DNA of 42,841 bases from Clostridia bacterium (GCA_017412045.1 JAFQOX010000043.1:1-42841), one strand, 5' to 3'; numbered from the stretch's first letter, positions 1 through 7,713 are shown. The notes: generated by a model not told the origin, from the sequence alone. A program made the numbers and translations.

Positions 1-145
1 ATTCTATTCGCCCTAAACTTGCGTAGCAAATATCACTCGGCGTAAGCCGAATATCACTGCGTACACAATGCAATTGTGCGCAATAGAACTCGCCGCAGGC
101 GAATAGAACTGCGTGATACTCCGCTTGGAGTATCACGCTAAGCCC
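1..145 (-). repeat. Array of short palindromes punctuated by GTGATAT / GTTCTAT
   Basis: Read on the minus strand, this stretch is a chain of different small palindromes (for example TCGGCTTACGCCGA and TCGCCTGCGGCGA), each preceded by the same seven-base word GTGATAT or its variant GTTCTAT. On the plus strand the word appears as ATATCAC or ATAGAAC. The array runs off the left edge of the window. It lies at the 3' side of the minus-strand hydrolase pair and may terminate their transcript. No open frame explains it. Related arrays lie at 28636-28735 and 30112-30150. Confidence 0.75.
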
Positions 146-160
146 GAGGGTATTTTTTCG

Positions 161-982
161 TTATATGCCGTTCATCCAGCGGATCGAGTCGTCGATCCAC
201 CCGGAAATCGAGCGGAGCGCGCTACTGACGATCGCATTGCCGAGCGATGCACCGTGTCCGCCTCTGGGATAAATATGCATCTCGAAGGGAATACCGTATT
301 CCGTCAGCGCGAGCGCAAACATCAGGGAATTCTGCACGGGAACCACGTTGTCGGGACGCGTCGACCAGATGAAGGCGGGAACCGTGTCGGCACTGACGCG
401 GGTTTCCAGAGAAAGCGCCTTACGCGCCGCTTCGTCATTCTTTTTTTCGGAAAGAATATTGTCGAAGGAGCCTCTGTGCGCAAATTCGCCTCCGGAGATG
501 ACGGGATAAGAAAGCACCATGCCGGTCGGTCGGTTATAGCCCTTCTTCATGTCCAGAAGCTTCTCGATCTCATCGTCCGACCACAGCGTGCCGAGTGCCG
601 CCGCCAGATGTCCGCCCGCAGAGAAGCCGACGACGAAAACGTAGTCCGGATCAATGTGGAATTCCTCGGCGTGGTCGCGGATATATTTCATCGCCGCAGA
701 CGCGTCGATCAGGGGCGCGGGCCAGGTGGCTTCCGTTTCCTGCGTGTGATTGCTGTATTTCAGAACGAAGGCGTTGAAGCCGTTCGCCATATAATACTGC
801 GCGATCGGATCGCCCTCTCTGTCGGAGCAGAAGCTGTATCCGCCGCCCGGGATCACGAGGACGGCTTTTCGTTTGTCGTTAAAGGGCATTTCCGCGGAGG
901 TTCCTGCGATATAGCTTGTCAGCGTGACGTGCGGCTTGTCCGCAAAAAGCGTCACTTTTTCGATTTTTGTCAAGGTCAGCAT
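161..982 (-). CDS. Alpha/beta hydrolase, BD-FAE/esterase-like
   Basis: A 273-residue protein with the alpha/beta-hydrolase fold. An oxyanion-hole segment VIPGGGYS lies near residues 44-50, the nucleophile elbow GFSAGGH has Ser121, and the likely acid and base are Asp211 (RPDNVVP) and His243 (YPRGGHG). Family members of this type hydrolyse short-chain or acetyl esters on carbohydrates; the substrate here is not determined. There is no signal peptide, so it should act in the cytoplasm. A purine-rich ribosome binding site (AAAGGA) precedes the ATG. It follows a near-identical-length paralogue 30 bp upstream, probably in one transcript. An acetyl-xylan-esterase-like role is a guess from the family. 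Confidence 0.85.
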   Translation of the reverse strand: MLTLTKIEKVTLFADKPHVTLTSYIAGTSAEMPFNDKRKAVLVIPGGGYSFCSDREGDPIAQYYMANGFNAFVLKYSNHTQETEATWPAPLIDASAAMKYIRDHAEEFHIDPDYVFVVGFSAGGHLAAALGTLWSDDEIEKLLDMKKGYNRPTGMVLSYPVISGGEFAHRGSFDNILSEKKNDEAARKALSLETRVSADTVPAFIWSTRPDNVVPVQNSLMFALALTEYGIPFEMHIYPRGGHGASLGNAIVSSALRSISGWIDDSIRWMNGI

Positions 983-1012
983 TTCCGAAAATCCTTTCTG
1001 ATTCGTTTTTGA

Positions 1013-1834
1013 TCAAAGGCTTTCCATCCAGCGGAGGGAATCCTTCATCCACGCCGCGAGCTCCGTATAGGGACAGCCAACGATGCGGTTGGCGGTCGCA
1101 AGTCCGTGACCGCCTCTCGGATAGATGTGCATTTCAAAGGGAATCCCCTTTTCCGCAAGCGCTTCTCCGTACAGAAGCGTATTCTGTACGGGCACGACGT
1201 CGTCCGTGCGCGCCGCCCAAAGAAAGGCGGGAACGGTCTTTTCGGAAACGAGAAGCTCCAGCGAGACCGATCTTCTCGCTTCCTCGGAGTCACGTTGCTT
1301 TCCGAGAATATTGTTGATTGAGCCTCTGTGCGCGTGGGGCTCCAAAGCCGAGATGACGGGATAGGAGAGCACCGTGCCGCGCGGACGGTTGTAGCCCTTT
1401 TTCATACCGAGCGCCTGTTCGATCTCGTCGTTATCCCAAAGCGAGCCAAGCGCCGCCGCCAGATGGCCGCCCGCAGAAAAGCCGACGGCGAAAACGTAAT
1501 CGGGGTCAATATGCAGCTCCTCGGCGTGGTCGCGGATATATTTCATCGCCGCGGAAGCTTCCATCAAGGGCTTGGGCCAGACGGAATCCACGCCTTTGCC
1601 GACGGAATAGCGCAAAACGAAGGCGTTATATCCCATCGCCATGTAATAATGCGCGATCGGGTCCGCCTCCGCATCGGATTGGAGCCAATACGCGCCGCCG
1701 GGAATGATCAGCACAGCCTTTCTTTTATCGTTGAAGGGCATTTCCGAAGAGGTGCCCGCCACGTACGCGATCAGCTTCGCAAGCGGTCTGTCCTCCAGAA
1801 GCGGGATTTCCCTGACAAATGTTTCCGTATACAT
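1013..1834 (-). CDS. Alpha/beta hydrolase, tandem paralogue
   Basis: A 273-residue paralogue of the gene at 161-982, with the same layout: IIPGGAYW oxyanion segment, nucleophile elbow GFSAGGH with Ser120, ARTDDVVPVQN for the acid, and YPRGGHG for the histidine. The ATG at 1834 is preferred to the one at 1840, because AGGAGG (1841-1846) abuts the upper ATG but lies six bases before the lower one. This choice also gives exactly the paralogue's length. A sigma-A-like promoter lies at 1872-1900. This gene is first in a probable two-gene operon. It probably deacylates a carbohydrate or related ester; the substrate is unknown. Confidence 0.85.
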   Translation of the reverse strand: MYTETFVREIPLLEDRPLAKLIAYVAGTSSEMPFNDKRKAVLIIPGGAYWLQSDAEADPIAHYYMAMGYNAFVLRYSVGKGVDSVWPKPLMEASAAMKYIRDHAEELHIDPDYVFAVGFSAGGHLAAALGSLWDNDEIEQALGMKKGYNRPRGTVLSYPVISALEPHAHRGSINNILGKQRDSEEARRSVSLELLVSEKTVPAFLWAARTDDVVPVQNTLLYGEALAEKGIPFEMHIYPRGGHGLATANRIVGCPYTELAAWMKDSLRWMESL

Positions 1835-1871
1835 AAACATCCTCCTGTTCTTTACGGCTTGATTTGCTTCT

Positions 1872-1900
1872 ATTTTATCATATACGCGGCAAAATTGCAA
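1872..1900 (-). promoter_or_regulatory. Sigma-A promoter of the hydrolase pair
   Basis: On the minus strand TTGCAA (1895-1900) is followed after 17 bases by TAAAAT (1872-1877), 38 bases before the ATG at 1834. Confidence 0.6.
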
Positions 1901-1923
1901 GACGTCGGAGAAAATCTGTCAGG

Positions 1924-2024
1924 GCAACGGCATTTACTTTTTCACTATGATTCAAATATGAAAAATCTTATCTTTTTCATATTCGATAAAAAATCATATT
2001 ACAATCAAAAGTAAATGCGGTCGC
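1924..2024. repeat. 101-bp MITE-like element, GCATTTACTTTT termini
   Basis: The ends GCAACGGCATTTACTTTT (1924-1941) and AAAAGTAAATGCGGTCGC (2007-2024) are inverted repeats, 16 of 18 bases matching. The 24-base segment at 1957-1980 occurs exactly again at 37593-37616 inside another element with the same ends. It has no coding capacity. It resembles a small non-autonomous mobile element, and it sits directly upstream of feoA. Confidence 0.65.
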
Positions 2025-2104
2025 GCGAACACTTGGCGGTCAAGAGCATATATTGGTCAGGGAGAATCTTTCACCAAAATACTTCTCTCGGAAAGGATTT
2101 TTCT

Positions 2105-2332
2105 GTGACAACCAAAACCTTGCTTTCTTTAAAAAAGGGGGAATGCGGTACGGTGGCTTCCGTTTCGGGACACCGCCGCTTGATGGATATGGGCTGTATT
2201 CCCGGCGCCCGCGTGACCATGCTCGGAGAAGCGCCGTTCAGCGGTATGCGGGCGTACCGTATCTGCGGCGCGGTCATTGCGTTACGGGAAAGCGATGCAA
2301 AAAACGTCCACATCCTTGTGGAAAACCGCTAA
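2105..2332 (+). CDS. feoA: FeoA-family SH3-like protein
   Basis: A 75-residue FeoA-domain protein. It carries the family signature GHRRLMDMGCIPGARVTML, followed by GEAPFSGMRAYRI, and ends with IALRESDAKNVHI. FeoA proteins are small cytosolic SH3-like domains that modulate the ferrous iron transporter FeoB. The GTG at 2105 is chosen because GAAAGGA lies eight bases upstream and the length then equals the family norm. A longer frame upstream starts inside the repeat element and is unlikely. No feoB follows within the window; a 42-residue membrane peptide follows instead, so this is an orphan FeoA or the partner of a FeoB encoded elsewhere. Confidence 0.85.
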   Translation: MTTKTLLSLKKGECGTVASVSGHRRLMDMGCIPGARVTMLGEAPFSGMRAYRICGAVIALRESDAKNVHILVENR

Positions 2333-2356
2333 CGCGCGCAAAAAAGCGGTGACATC

Positions 2357-2485
2357 ATGGATCACGACCGTATCAAAATCGCGCTTGCGGAAAGCAGGGC
2401 TGACCACTTTCTTTTGCCGACCGCGCTTGGCATCGCCTTTTGTATGGGCTTGAACGCGATATTGACCGTTTTTGCTTCCGCATAA
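2357..2485 (+). CDS. 42-residue single-pass membrane peptide downstream of feoA
   Basis: A short frame beginning MDHDRIKIALAESRADHF and ending in a hydrophobic segment (about residues 19-41, LLPTALGIAFCMGLNAILTV) that could span the membrane once. GGTGA at 2348-2352 is an acceptable ribosome binding site four bases before the ATG. It starts 24 bases after the feoA stop and reads the same way, so it is probably co-transcribed. I do not recognise a family. It lacks the cysteine-rich tail of FeoB-associated small proteins. It could be a small partner of the iron system or a chance frame. Confidence 0.45.
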   Translation: MDHDRIKIALAESRADHFLLPTALGIAFCMGLNAILTVFASA

Positions 2486-2509
2486 GTATGGAGCCAAGGT
2501 CAACGCCGC

Positions 2510-4594
2510 CTACGGTGTTTCATTTTTATATTTACGGATGCCGGAGGGCAGATGAACCCATATCTCTTTTTGGATCGTTCTTTCCGTACGGATCGAAAAA
2601 TGGTAGCCGTCGTCCGTATGCTTGACGGAAAAATCGGTTTTTCCGTAATGAGAGCGGAAGCCCTTCACACAGATTTCTTTTCCCTTTGACAGCCATTCGG
2701 GCGCAATACCGGCGCAGACGTGAACGGCGTCGCCGTCCTCATGGAACAGAGCCTCCGTCAGATATTGGCATACGGAAAGCGGCGTCCAGAGATGCTGTCT
2801 GTCTCCGGAAATTTTGGAAGCGCCGGCTTCCGCGCCTCTTTCCTCGCACCAAGTCACGAAGGGCGATGCGTGATTCAGCGCGGGATAGAGATATTTTGAC
2901 GGATCTGCGGAAGCTCCCATGCGGAGGTAAGCTCTCGCTACGTTTCCGAGCGCCATCGCAACCCAGAGGCCGTCCCGCATCCAGCCCATGCCGATCGGCA
3001 ATCCGCCAACGCTCTGCCTGCCGGTTTCGATGAGCCGTACTGTGTCTCTCACGATGGGATCGTCCTGTGACAAAAAGCCCGCCGGAAAGAATGCGTACAG
3101 ACAGCCGTACAGGGAGGTCAGGGGCATACCCGCTACGGAGGGAACGATGCGGCAGCCGTTGACCTCTGCAAGATTTGCCCGGATGGATGCCATCAGATCA
3201 TGCTTCGCTTCTTCGCAAAGCCTCGTGAGGCGTAAAACGTCCTCCTCTCTGCCGAGGATCCTCGCCGCCTCCAGCGTTTTGAAATCCGCCGCGACGGCAA
3301 GAATATTGTGCGGATAGAAAACGCCGTAATAATCGCCGCCGTTCATCATCCCGCAGTCTCCCATGCCGCGGGGCATGAGTCCCCGCTCCGAGATGACGGG
3401 AGCATTTTTCGTGGTCGCCCTGGCGCGGCTGTTGAACATGGAGGATGCGTACATCCTCGGATAATACGCTTCCAGAAAAGCAAGGTCACCCGTCATGTAA
3501 TAATGCTCCGTGACGGCGTTGGCTTTGTTATAGATCAGACTCCAGACCTCGTGCTCCCAGCCCCTTGACGTCACCCAACAGCCGTCTGCATCCTGTCCGT
3601 CCAGATACAGCGGGTAATCGTTCAGAGCTTCCTCGGTATAGCCGATGGTCTCGAGAAGGACCGTCGATTCCAGAGATTCTCCGCTGTTTGCCGAGCGGTA
3701 AAATCTCGTGCCGCAGCTGATCCCCATACGCTCTCCGATCGGCTCCCGCATAACGAAAAGATCCGCCACGCAGGCGCGGTAGCAATGCATCAGCTTTTCG
3801 TCCGCGATACGGATTTCCGTCCCCTTCGCCAGAAGCGACAGCCATTCTTCAAGGGCTTCCGCCATCTCGGCTTCGAAGCCGTTGGGATCAATCCCCGCCA
3901 GATCGTCAAAATACTTCTCGTACGGCAGGAAGAAATAGCCGATTTTCGTTTCCGAAGGATCGAGTGTGTCGTGCGCGGTGATCTTTTTCATGGAATTCGG
4001 CTTGATGCCGAATTTTTCGTTCGCCATGGGCGGCAGGCTTTCGCCCTCCGCGCCGTTTTTGTAAATGGGATAATCCTGCGCGCCGTAAGCGCAAACCAGA
4101 AGCCTGTCAGCTCTGCCGTCGTTCATCGTCATCAGAACGTGGGAATGGATCCCGTCGATCCAGCCCTTATTGCTGATGACCCAGCCCGTCGTATGCGCAA
4201 ATTGGATATGGCAATCGCGTTTTTCCGCGCCCGTATTGAGAACGGCGGTCCTGACGATCAGACCGCTTGCCGCCGCAATCGCGGAAACGGAATAGTGCAC
4301 GTCCCGCTCCGCGCCTTCCGCCAGCAGAAACGGCGCGCCGCTCTCGTGCCTTCTCCATTCCGAAAGCTTTGCCTCGTGTCCGTCCACGGAAACACTCATG
4401 GCAAACTGCACGTCCTGCGGAAGAACGACCCAGGAAAGCGGATCAATATTTTTGAGAGAGCCCGTCGCGCAGAAAAATCGAATGCCGCCTTCGGAAACGT
4501 CCGCGACGATCTTTCTGCTTGCCGAGGGACGGCACAGCGTCAGCGAATGGGGCGCCTGAAATGCATATCGGAAATCAATCGTTGCTTGCTTCAT
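2510..4594 (-). CDS. Six-hairpin glycosidase-like protein
   Basis: A 694-residue soluble protein without a signal peptide. The first ~270 residues look like a beta-sandwich. The middle (about 280-610) has the spacing and aromatic/acidic motifs of an (alpha/alpha)6 barrel, such as FYRSANSGESLESTVLLETIGY, DADGCWVTSRGWEHEVWSL and the run MPRGMGDCG. The C-terminal ~70 residues look like a beta-domain. Proteins of this superfamily (near GH78/GH94/GH36-like enzymes) act on glycosides, but I cannot assign a family or substrate. An ATG preceded by GGAGGT starts it. It is divergent from an AraC-type regulator whose gene starts 184 bases away, the usual arrangement for a locally controlled sugar-utilisation gene. 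Confidence 0.7.
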   Translation of the reverse strand: MKQATIDFRYAFQAPHSLTLCRPSASRKIVADVSEGGIRFFCATGSLKNIDPLSWVVLPQDVQFAMSVSVDGHEAKLSEWRRHESGAPFLLAEGAERDVHYSVSAIAAASGLIVRTAVLNTGAEKRDCHIQFAHTTGWVISNKGWIDGIHSHVLMTMNDGRADRLLVCAYGAQDYPIYKNGAEGESLPPMANEKFGIKPNSMKKITAHDTLDPSETKIGYFFLPYEKYFDDLAGIDPNGFEAEMAEALEEWLSLLAKGTEIRIADEKLMHCYRACVADLFVMREPIGERMGISCGTRFYRSANSGESLESTVLLETIGYTEEALNDYPLYLDGQDADGCWVTSRGWEHEVWSLIYNKANAVTEHYYMTGDLAFLEAYYPRMYASSMFNSRARATTKNAPVISERGLMPRGMGDCGMMNGGDYYGVFYPHNILAVAADFKTLEAARILGREEDVLRLTRLCEEAKHDLMASIRANLAEVNGCRIVPSVAGMPLTSLYGCLYAFFPAGFLSQDDPIVRDTVRLIETGRQSVGGLPIGMGWMRDGLWVAMALGNVARAYLRMGASADPSKYLYPALNHASPFVTWCEERGAEAGASKISGDRQHLWTPLSVCQYLTEALFHEDGDAVHVCAGIAPEWLSKGKEICVKGFRSHYGKTDFSVKHTDDGYHFSIRTERTIQKEIWVHLPSGIRKYKNETP

Positions 4595-4668
4595 AAAAAC
4601 CTCCGTGTACGGTCCCGGTCAATGCCGGAATCCATATGATCAGACAGATCACCGTTTTCCGTAAATGC

Positions 4669-4697
4669 TTGACATCGGTGAATCTTTGCAGTATATT
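4669..4697 (+). promoter_or_regulatory. Sigma-A promoter of the AraC-family gene
   Basis: TTGACA (4669-4674), 17 bases, TATATT (4692-4697) reading toward the regulator gene. The divergent interval 4595-4778 must also hold the promoter of the glycosidase-like gene. A minus-strand TATAAT overlaps at about 4700, without a convincing -35. Confidence 0.6.
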
Positions 4698-4778
4698 TAT
4701 ATTATACAGCATCAAAAATTGTAAATATATCAATTTTATCGCAATAAATAGCATTTTTGTCGCATGACAGGAGCCCGT

Positions 4779-5609
4779 ATGAAATACAATCCCCGTTTAA
4801 CCTCTCTTTTCTCCTCGGCAAGCCATATCTCGGCAGAGATCCGGTATTGTAAATACCATACCGCCGTGGACGACGTACGCCACGATGACGATCATATCCA
4901 TGATTTTTATGAAATCTACGTCAATCTGAACGGTGACGTTTCTTTCCGCGTGGAAAACCGCGTGTATCCCATCCGCCGCGGCGACGTTGTCCTGACGCGC
5001 CCCAATGAGATTCATCGGTGCATCTATCACAGCGACTGCGTGCACGAGCATTTCTGTATCTGGTTCAGCGGGATTTCACCCTCGTTTTTTGAAAAAACGC
5101 CCTTTGCGGATCAGATTCTGATCCGCTTTTCCGAGGAGGACAGGGAAAGGCTGATCGAGCATTGCTTCCATTTATATCAAAGCGCGCGGGAGGAGAATTC
5201 GCCGTTTTCCCGCGAGCATCATTTTTTCGCGCTTCTGGATCTGATCTGCACGGGCAAACGGACGGCTTCCGCTTTGACGGGTATGCCTTTGGACTTTACG
5301 GAGATCCTTCTGTATATCTCGAGCCACGCCTGTGAGCCAGGCTGTAACGTGAACCATCTCTGTCGGACGTTTTTTATTTCGCGAAGCAGGCTGAACCGCG
5401 ATTTCGCCGCCTGCTTCCAGACCACACCCTCCGCGTATATCGAATCCTGTCGGATGAGCGAGGCGAAAAGGCTTTTGCAAATCGGTTATTCCGTGCAATA
5501 TACCGCGCTTCATTGCGGATATACGGACGCTTCTTATTTTATCATGCGCTTCCGCAAAAAATTCGGTCTTACGCCTCTGCAATACCGGAGATCCCAAAGC
5601 AAACCTTAA
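4779..5609 (+). CDS. AraC-family transcriptional regulator
   Basis: A 276-residue regulator. The N-terminal cupin-like sensing domain includes HIHDFYEIYVNLNG and YPIRRGDVVLTRPNEIHR, and is followed by a C-terminal double helix-turn-helix (about residues 175-272), with the typical second-helix signature GYTDASYFIMRFRKKFGLTP. Such proteins usually bind a sugar or its derivative and activate a neighbouring operon. The ATG at 4779 is chosen because AGGAG (4769-4773) sits five bases upstream; the ATG at 4764 would place that site inside the gene. It is divergent from the glycosidase-like gene, its probable target. Confidence 0.88.
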   Translation: MKYNPRLTSLFSSASHISAEIRYCKYHTAVDDVRHDDDHIHDFYEIYVNLNGDVSFRVENRVYPIRRGDVVLTRPNEIHRCIYHSDCVHEHFCIWFSGISPSFFEKTPFADQILIRFSEEDRERLIEHCFHLYQSAREENSPFSREHHFFALLDLICTGKRTASALTGMPLDFTEILLYISSHACEPGCNVNHLCRTFFISRSRLNRDFAACFQTTPSAYIESCRMSEAKRLLQIGYSVQYTALHCGYTDASYFIMRFRKKFGLTPLQYRRSQSKP

Positions 5610-5638
5610 GCTTGTGCTTCGATGGCAAAATTTTCCTG

Positions 5639-5667
5639 TTATAAAAGACGAATGCGGTGACATAATA
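5639..5667 (+). promoter_or_regulatory. Candidate forespore sigma-G promoter of the spore protein gene
   Basis: TTATAAA (5639-5645) and CATAATA (5661-5667) resemble the -35 and -10 of sigma-G promoters (GHATR and CATWHTA). They lie about 110 bases before the SASP start. The -35 is imperfect, so this rests partly on the known control of SASP genes. Confidence 0.4.
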
Positions 5668-5777
5668 ACATCAGAACGCAAAAGCGTTCACAAAAAGGCT
5701 TGATCGGACAACGGAAGATCCAAGCCGAAAATATAAATTTTGATTCAAAAAAACAAACCGGAAAGGAATTTCTTATT

Positions 5778-5984
5778 ATGTCCAATAACAAAAATCTCGT
5801 TCCCGAAGCAAAAGAAGCGCTCAACCGATTCAAGATGGAAGCCGCAGCAGAAGTCGGCGTAAACCTCAAGCAGGGCTATAACGGCAATCTCACCTCCAAG
5901 GAAGCAGGCTCCATCGGCGGTCAGATGGTAAAGAAGATGGTTGAATCCTACGAAAATTCCGTCAAGAACACCACCAACGGCTGA
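5778..5984 (+). CDS. Small acid-soluble spore protein, alpha/beta type
   Basis: A 68-residue SASP. Family members coat forespore DNA, shift it to an A-like form, and protect it from UV and chemical damage. They are degraded by the GPR protease at germination. The conserved pieces are present: NLVPEAKEALNRFKMEAAAE, with the GPR-type site region around KMEAAAE, the EVGVNL segment, and GSIGGQMVKKMVE near the C-terminus. The ATG follows GGAAAGGA by ten bases. It is a single gene followed by a strong terminator. The family link is firm; which ortholog it is cannot be told. Confidence 0.92.
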   Translation: MSNNKNLVPEAKEALNRFKMEAAAEVGVNLKQGYNGNLTSKEAGSIGGQMVKKMVESYENSVKNTTNG

Positions 5985-6020
5985 TCAACGGACTCGCGGA
6001 TCTCATAATCCTATCATATA

Positions 6021-6056
6021 AAAAATTGGCAGAGAATTTTCTCTGCCAATTTTTTT
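6021..6056. terminator. Rho-independent terminator after the SASP gene
   Basis: A long stem (AAAAATTGGCAGAGAA with its complement) with a two-base loop and a following T run. Almost the same hairpin recurs at 7714-7751. Confidence 0.85.
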
Positions 6057-6075
6057 GACCTCGTTGTTCATGATG

Positions 6076-6225
6076 GGAACCGCATTTACTTTTTTATCGC
6101 ATAGGAAATTGCGCAAAATGGTCCTCGCCGTTTCGCATTGTTTCGATACAGGCTGAACTGCGGTAGGCGAGCAACTTCCAGCGGGCGTTGCCCGCTTTTT
6201 TATATTCAAAAGTAAATGCGGTTGC
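6076..6225. repeat. 150-bp element with GCATTTACTTTT termini enclosing a ~102-nt repeat
   Basis: GAACCGCATTTACTTTT at the left and AAAAGTAAATGCGGTTGC at the right form terminal inverted repeats related to those at 1924-2024. Between them lies a complete copy of the ~102-nt terminator-ended repeat (6101-6202), so one repeat family is nested in another. Confidence 0.6.
6101..6202 (+). repeat. ~102-nt repeat unit, copy A (candidate structured RNA)
   Basis: It begins ATAGGAAATTGCGCAAA, contains CAGGCTGAACTGCGGTAGGC, and ends in an intrinsic-terminator-like hairpin AGCGGGC-GTT-GCCCGCT followed by six Ts. It shares order, length and end structure with copies B (7757-7858) and C (7859-7963). The short frames inside differ between copies, so coding is unlikely. 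Confidence 0.6.
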
Positions 6226-6247
6226 TCCGGTTTTTGTACCTTATATC

Positions 6248-6276
6248 TTGCAAAATCTGCATCTGTATGATATAAT
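6248..6276 (+). promoter_or_regulatory. Sigma-A promoter of the three-gene cassette
   Basis: TTGCAA (6248-6253), 17 bases, TATAAT (6271-6276), 54 bases before the ATG at 6331. Confidence 0.7.
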
Positions 6277-6330
6277 ATCAACGAAAGATACGTTGGTCTG
6301 TCAATTTCGGAAAGTGAAAGGAGAATCCAC

Positions 6331-7032
6331 ATGGAAATGAACGGATTGATGCGGGAAGCCTATGAAAAGCTGCTCGGAATTTTTGCCAAGGAGGATGCCA
6401 AAGCAAGTCTCTTATATGATCTGAAATCCGATTTATATAGCGCGCTGTATTGGGTGCGCTATTGGGCGCGGAGCGATGAAGAAAAGGCGTTTGCCGGGGA
6501 ATGCGAGGATCGCGCCGTCGATTACTATCAGCGGGCGCTGGAATGCAATTACGACGCCCTGCGCCGCTATAAGGAAACCGGCGACGAAGGAATTCCCGGC
6601 TTCCGCAATCTTCTGATGACCGTGGATGCGGACGAAACTCCGACGAAAACACGGGTGATCGGCGTGCGGAACGGCGCTCCCGTCTTTGCCGACGGATGTC
6701 AGACGCAAAGCATACAAAGCGAAAGAAATTACGTTGACAGGCTGATCGGTGAACTGAGACGGTGGATGGATTACGGCGGCACGCTACGGGAAAAGCTCGA
6801 AAAGGCATTGGCACTGAAGGCGCGCGGACCGCTCGGCATCAGTGAGCCTCCCAAACCGAGCGACGGATCCAAAGGAATGACCAGGGAGCAATCGGAAGCC
6901 AACGCGTGGAGAAACTACGCCATCGAAGCAGGCACGATCACCGCGACGCATTACGACGATACGCTGGACCGTCTGATCGTATCGCTGAAAAAGTGTATGG
7001 AATTTTACGAAAAGGCAACGAGCATTGTATGA
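6331..7032 (+). CDS. Uncharacterised helical protein, first gene of a three-gene cassette
   Basis: A 233-residue soluble protein rich in charged residues and predicted helix, with no signal peptide or membrane segment. I do not recognise its family. An N-terminal helical region (about 1-80, with YWVRYWARSDEEKAFAGECED) could form repeats of TPR-like hairpins; the middle (about 105-130) looks like a short beta-stretch; a C-terminal helix ends KKCMEFYEKATSIV. The ATG follows GGAGA by five to six bases. It is the first of three same-strand genes separated by 10-21 bases, driven by the promoter at 6248-6276. Confidence 0.75.
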   Translation: MEMNGLMREAYEKLLGIFAKEDAKASLLYDLKSDLYSALYWVRYWARSDEEKAFAGECEDRAVDYYQRALECNYDALRRYKETGDEGIPGFRNLLMTVDADETPTKTRVIGVRNGAPVFADGCQTQSIQSERNYVDRLIGELRRWMDYGGTLREKLEKALALKARGPLGISEPPKPSDGSKGMTREQSEANAWRNYAIEAGTITATHYDDTLDRLIVSLKKCMEFYEKATSIV

Positions 7033-7053
7033 CGAATGAAAAGAGGTGTCGGA

Positions 7054-7245
7054 ATGAAACCGAAATGTCCCAATTGCGGGAGCGCAAAGCTGATTTGTCC
7101 GGACGGCAAAGGCGCCGTCGAAAAGTACGGCGGTAACGTCATGATCGAGGCTGTGCCCGATATATGGATATGCGCCGATTGCGGCGAAAGCTTCCGTGCG
7201 GAGGATGCGTACGAAAGCGCCGCTTCGTCCAATCATATGCAGTAA
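7054..7245 (+). CDS. Small zinc-ribbon protein
   Basis: A 63-residue protein with one zinc-ribbon: CPNCG near the start and CADCG after a beta-rich stretch, giving four cysteines for one zinc ion. The ATG at 7054 is preferred to the ATG at 7036, since GAGGTG lies about seven bases upstream of the former. It starts 21 bases after the preceding gene. Its stop codon overlaps the ribosome binding site region (AAGGAG, 7244-7249) of the next gene, which suggests translational coupling. Such single ribbons can bind nucleic acid or protein; the actual role is unknown. Confidence 0.75.
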   Translation: MKPKCPNCGSAKLICPDGKGAVEKYGGNVMIEAVPDIWICADCGESFRAEDAYESAASSNHMQ

Positions 7246-7255
7246 GGAGACCGTT

Positions 7256-7678
7256 ATGGAAAATGATTTGAAATGCTGGAAACCGCTTGACGGCGGGGAT
7301 GCTGACGATCGGGAGGTCTTACGTATCGGGGAAGAAGCTTACGCTTTGTTCCCGCCGACCGAGCTGGAGATCGGAAACGGCAGGATCTGCCTGGATCATT
7401 TGTACATCGAACGAAAATATAAAACGCAGGTGGCGGGTCTCGGTCGGGTTTATTACGACATGAGAAGCGAAGTGCAGGAGATTCCTTTTGAAGAATTGAT
7501 CTTCAGGGAGGACGGCATCTGCATCGGCGTATATCACGACGGACTGGTATTCCTGATTTTCAATGAGAAAACGTACGATCAGAAAAAGTATCTCGGCGAA
7601 ATGCCGACCGGTCCCGATCAGAGCCTCGAATTCTACGATTACTACTATCTCCGTTTTAAAGAGACGTCGTCCACTTAA
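7256..7678 (+). CDS. Uncharacterised 140-residue protein, third gene of the cassette
   Basis: A soluble acidic protein of mixed alpha/beta character, with many aromatic residues toward the end (EFYDYYYLRF). No family is recognised. Beta-strand-like segments include GRICLDHLYIERKYK and LVFLIFNEKTY. The ATG at 7256 is chosen for the AAGGAG six bases upstream. A longer frame starting at 7196 would overlap the zinc-ribbon gene by 50 bases. It is the last gene of the three-gene cassette and is followed directly by a terminator. Confidence 0.75.
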   Translation: MENDLKCWKPLDGGDADDREVLRIGEEAYALFPPTELEIGNGRICLDHLYIERKYKTQVAGLGRVYYDMRSEVQEIPFEELIFREDGICIGVYHDGLVFLIFNEKTYDQKKYLGEMPTGPDQSLEFYDYYYLRFKETSST

Positions 7679-7713
7679 GAAAAAGGCATATCCGTTGTCT
7701 GAAATTTCAAGCT

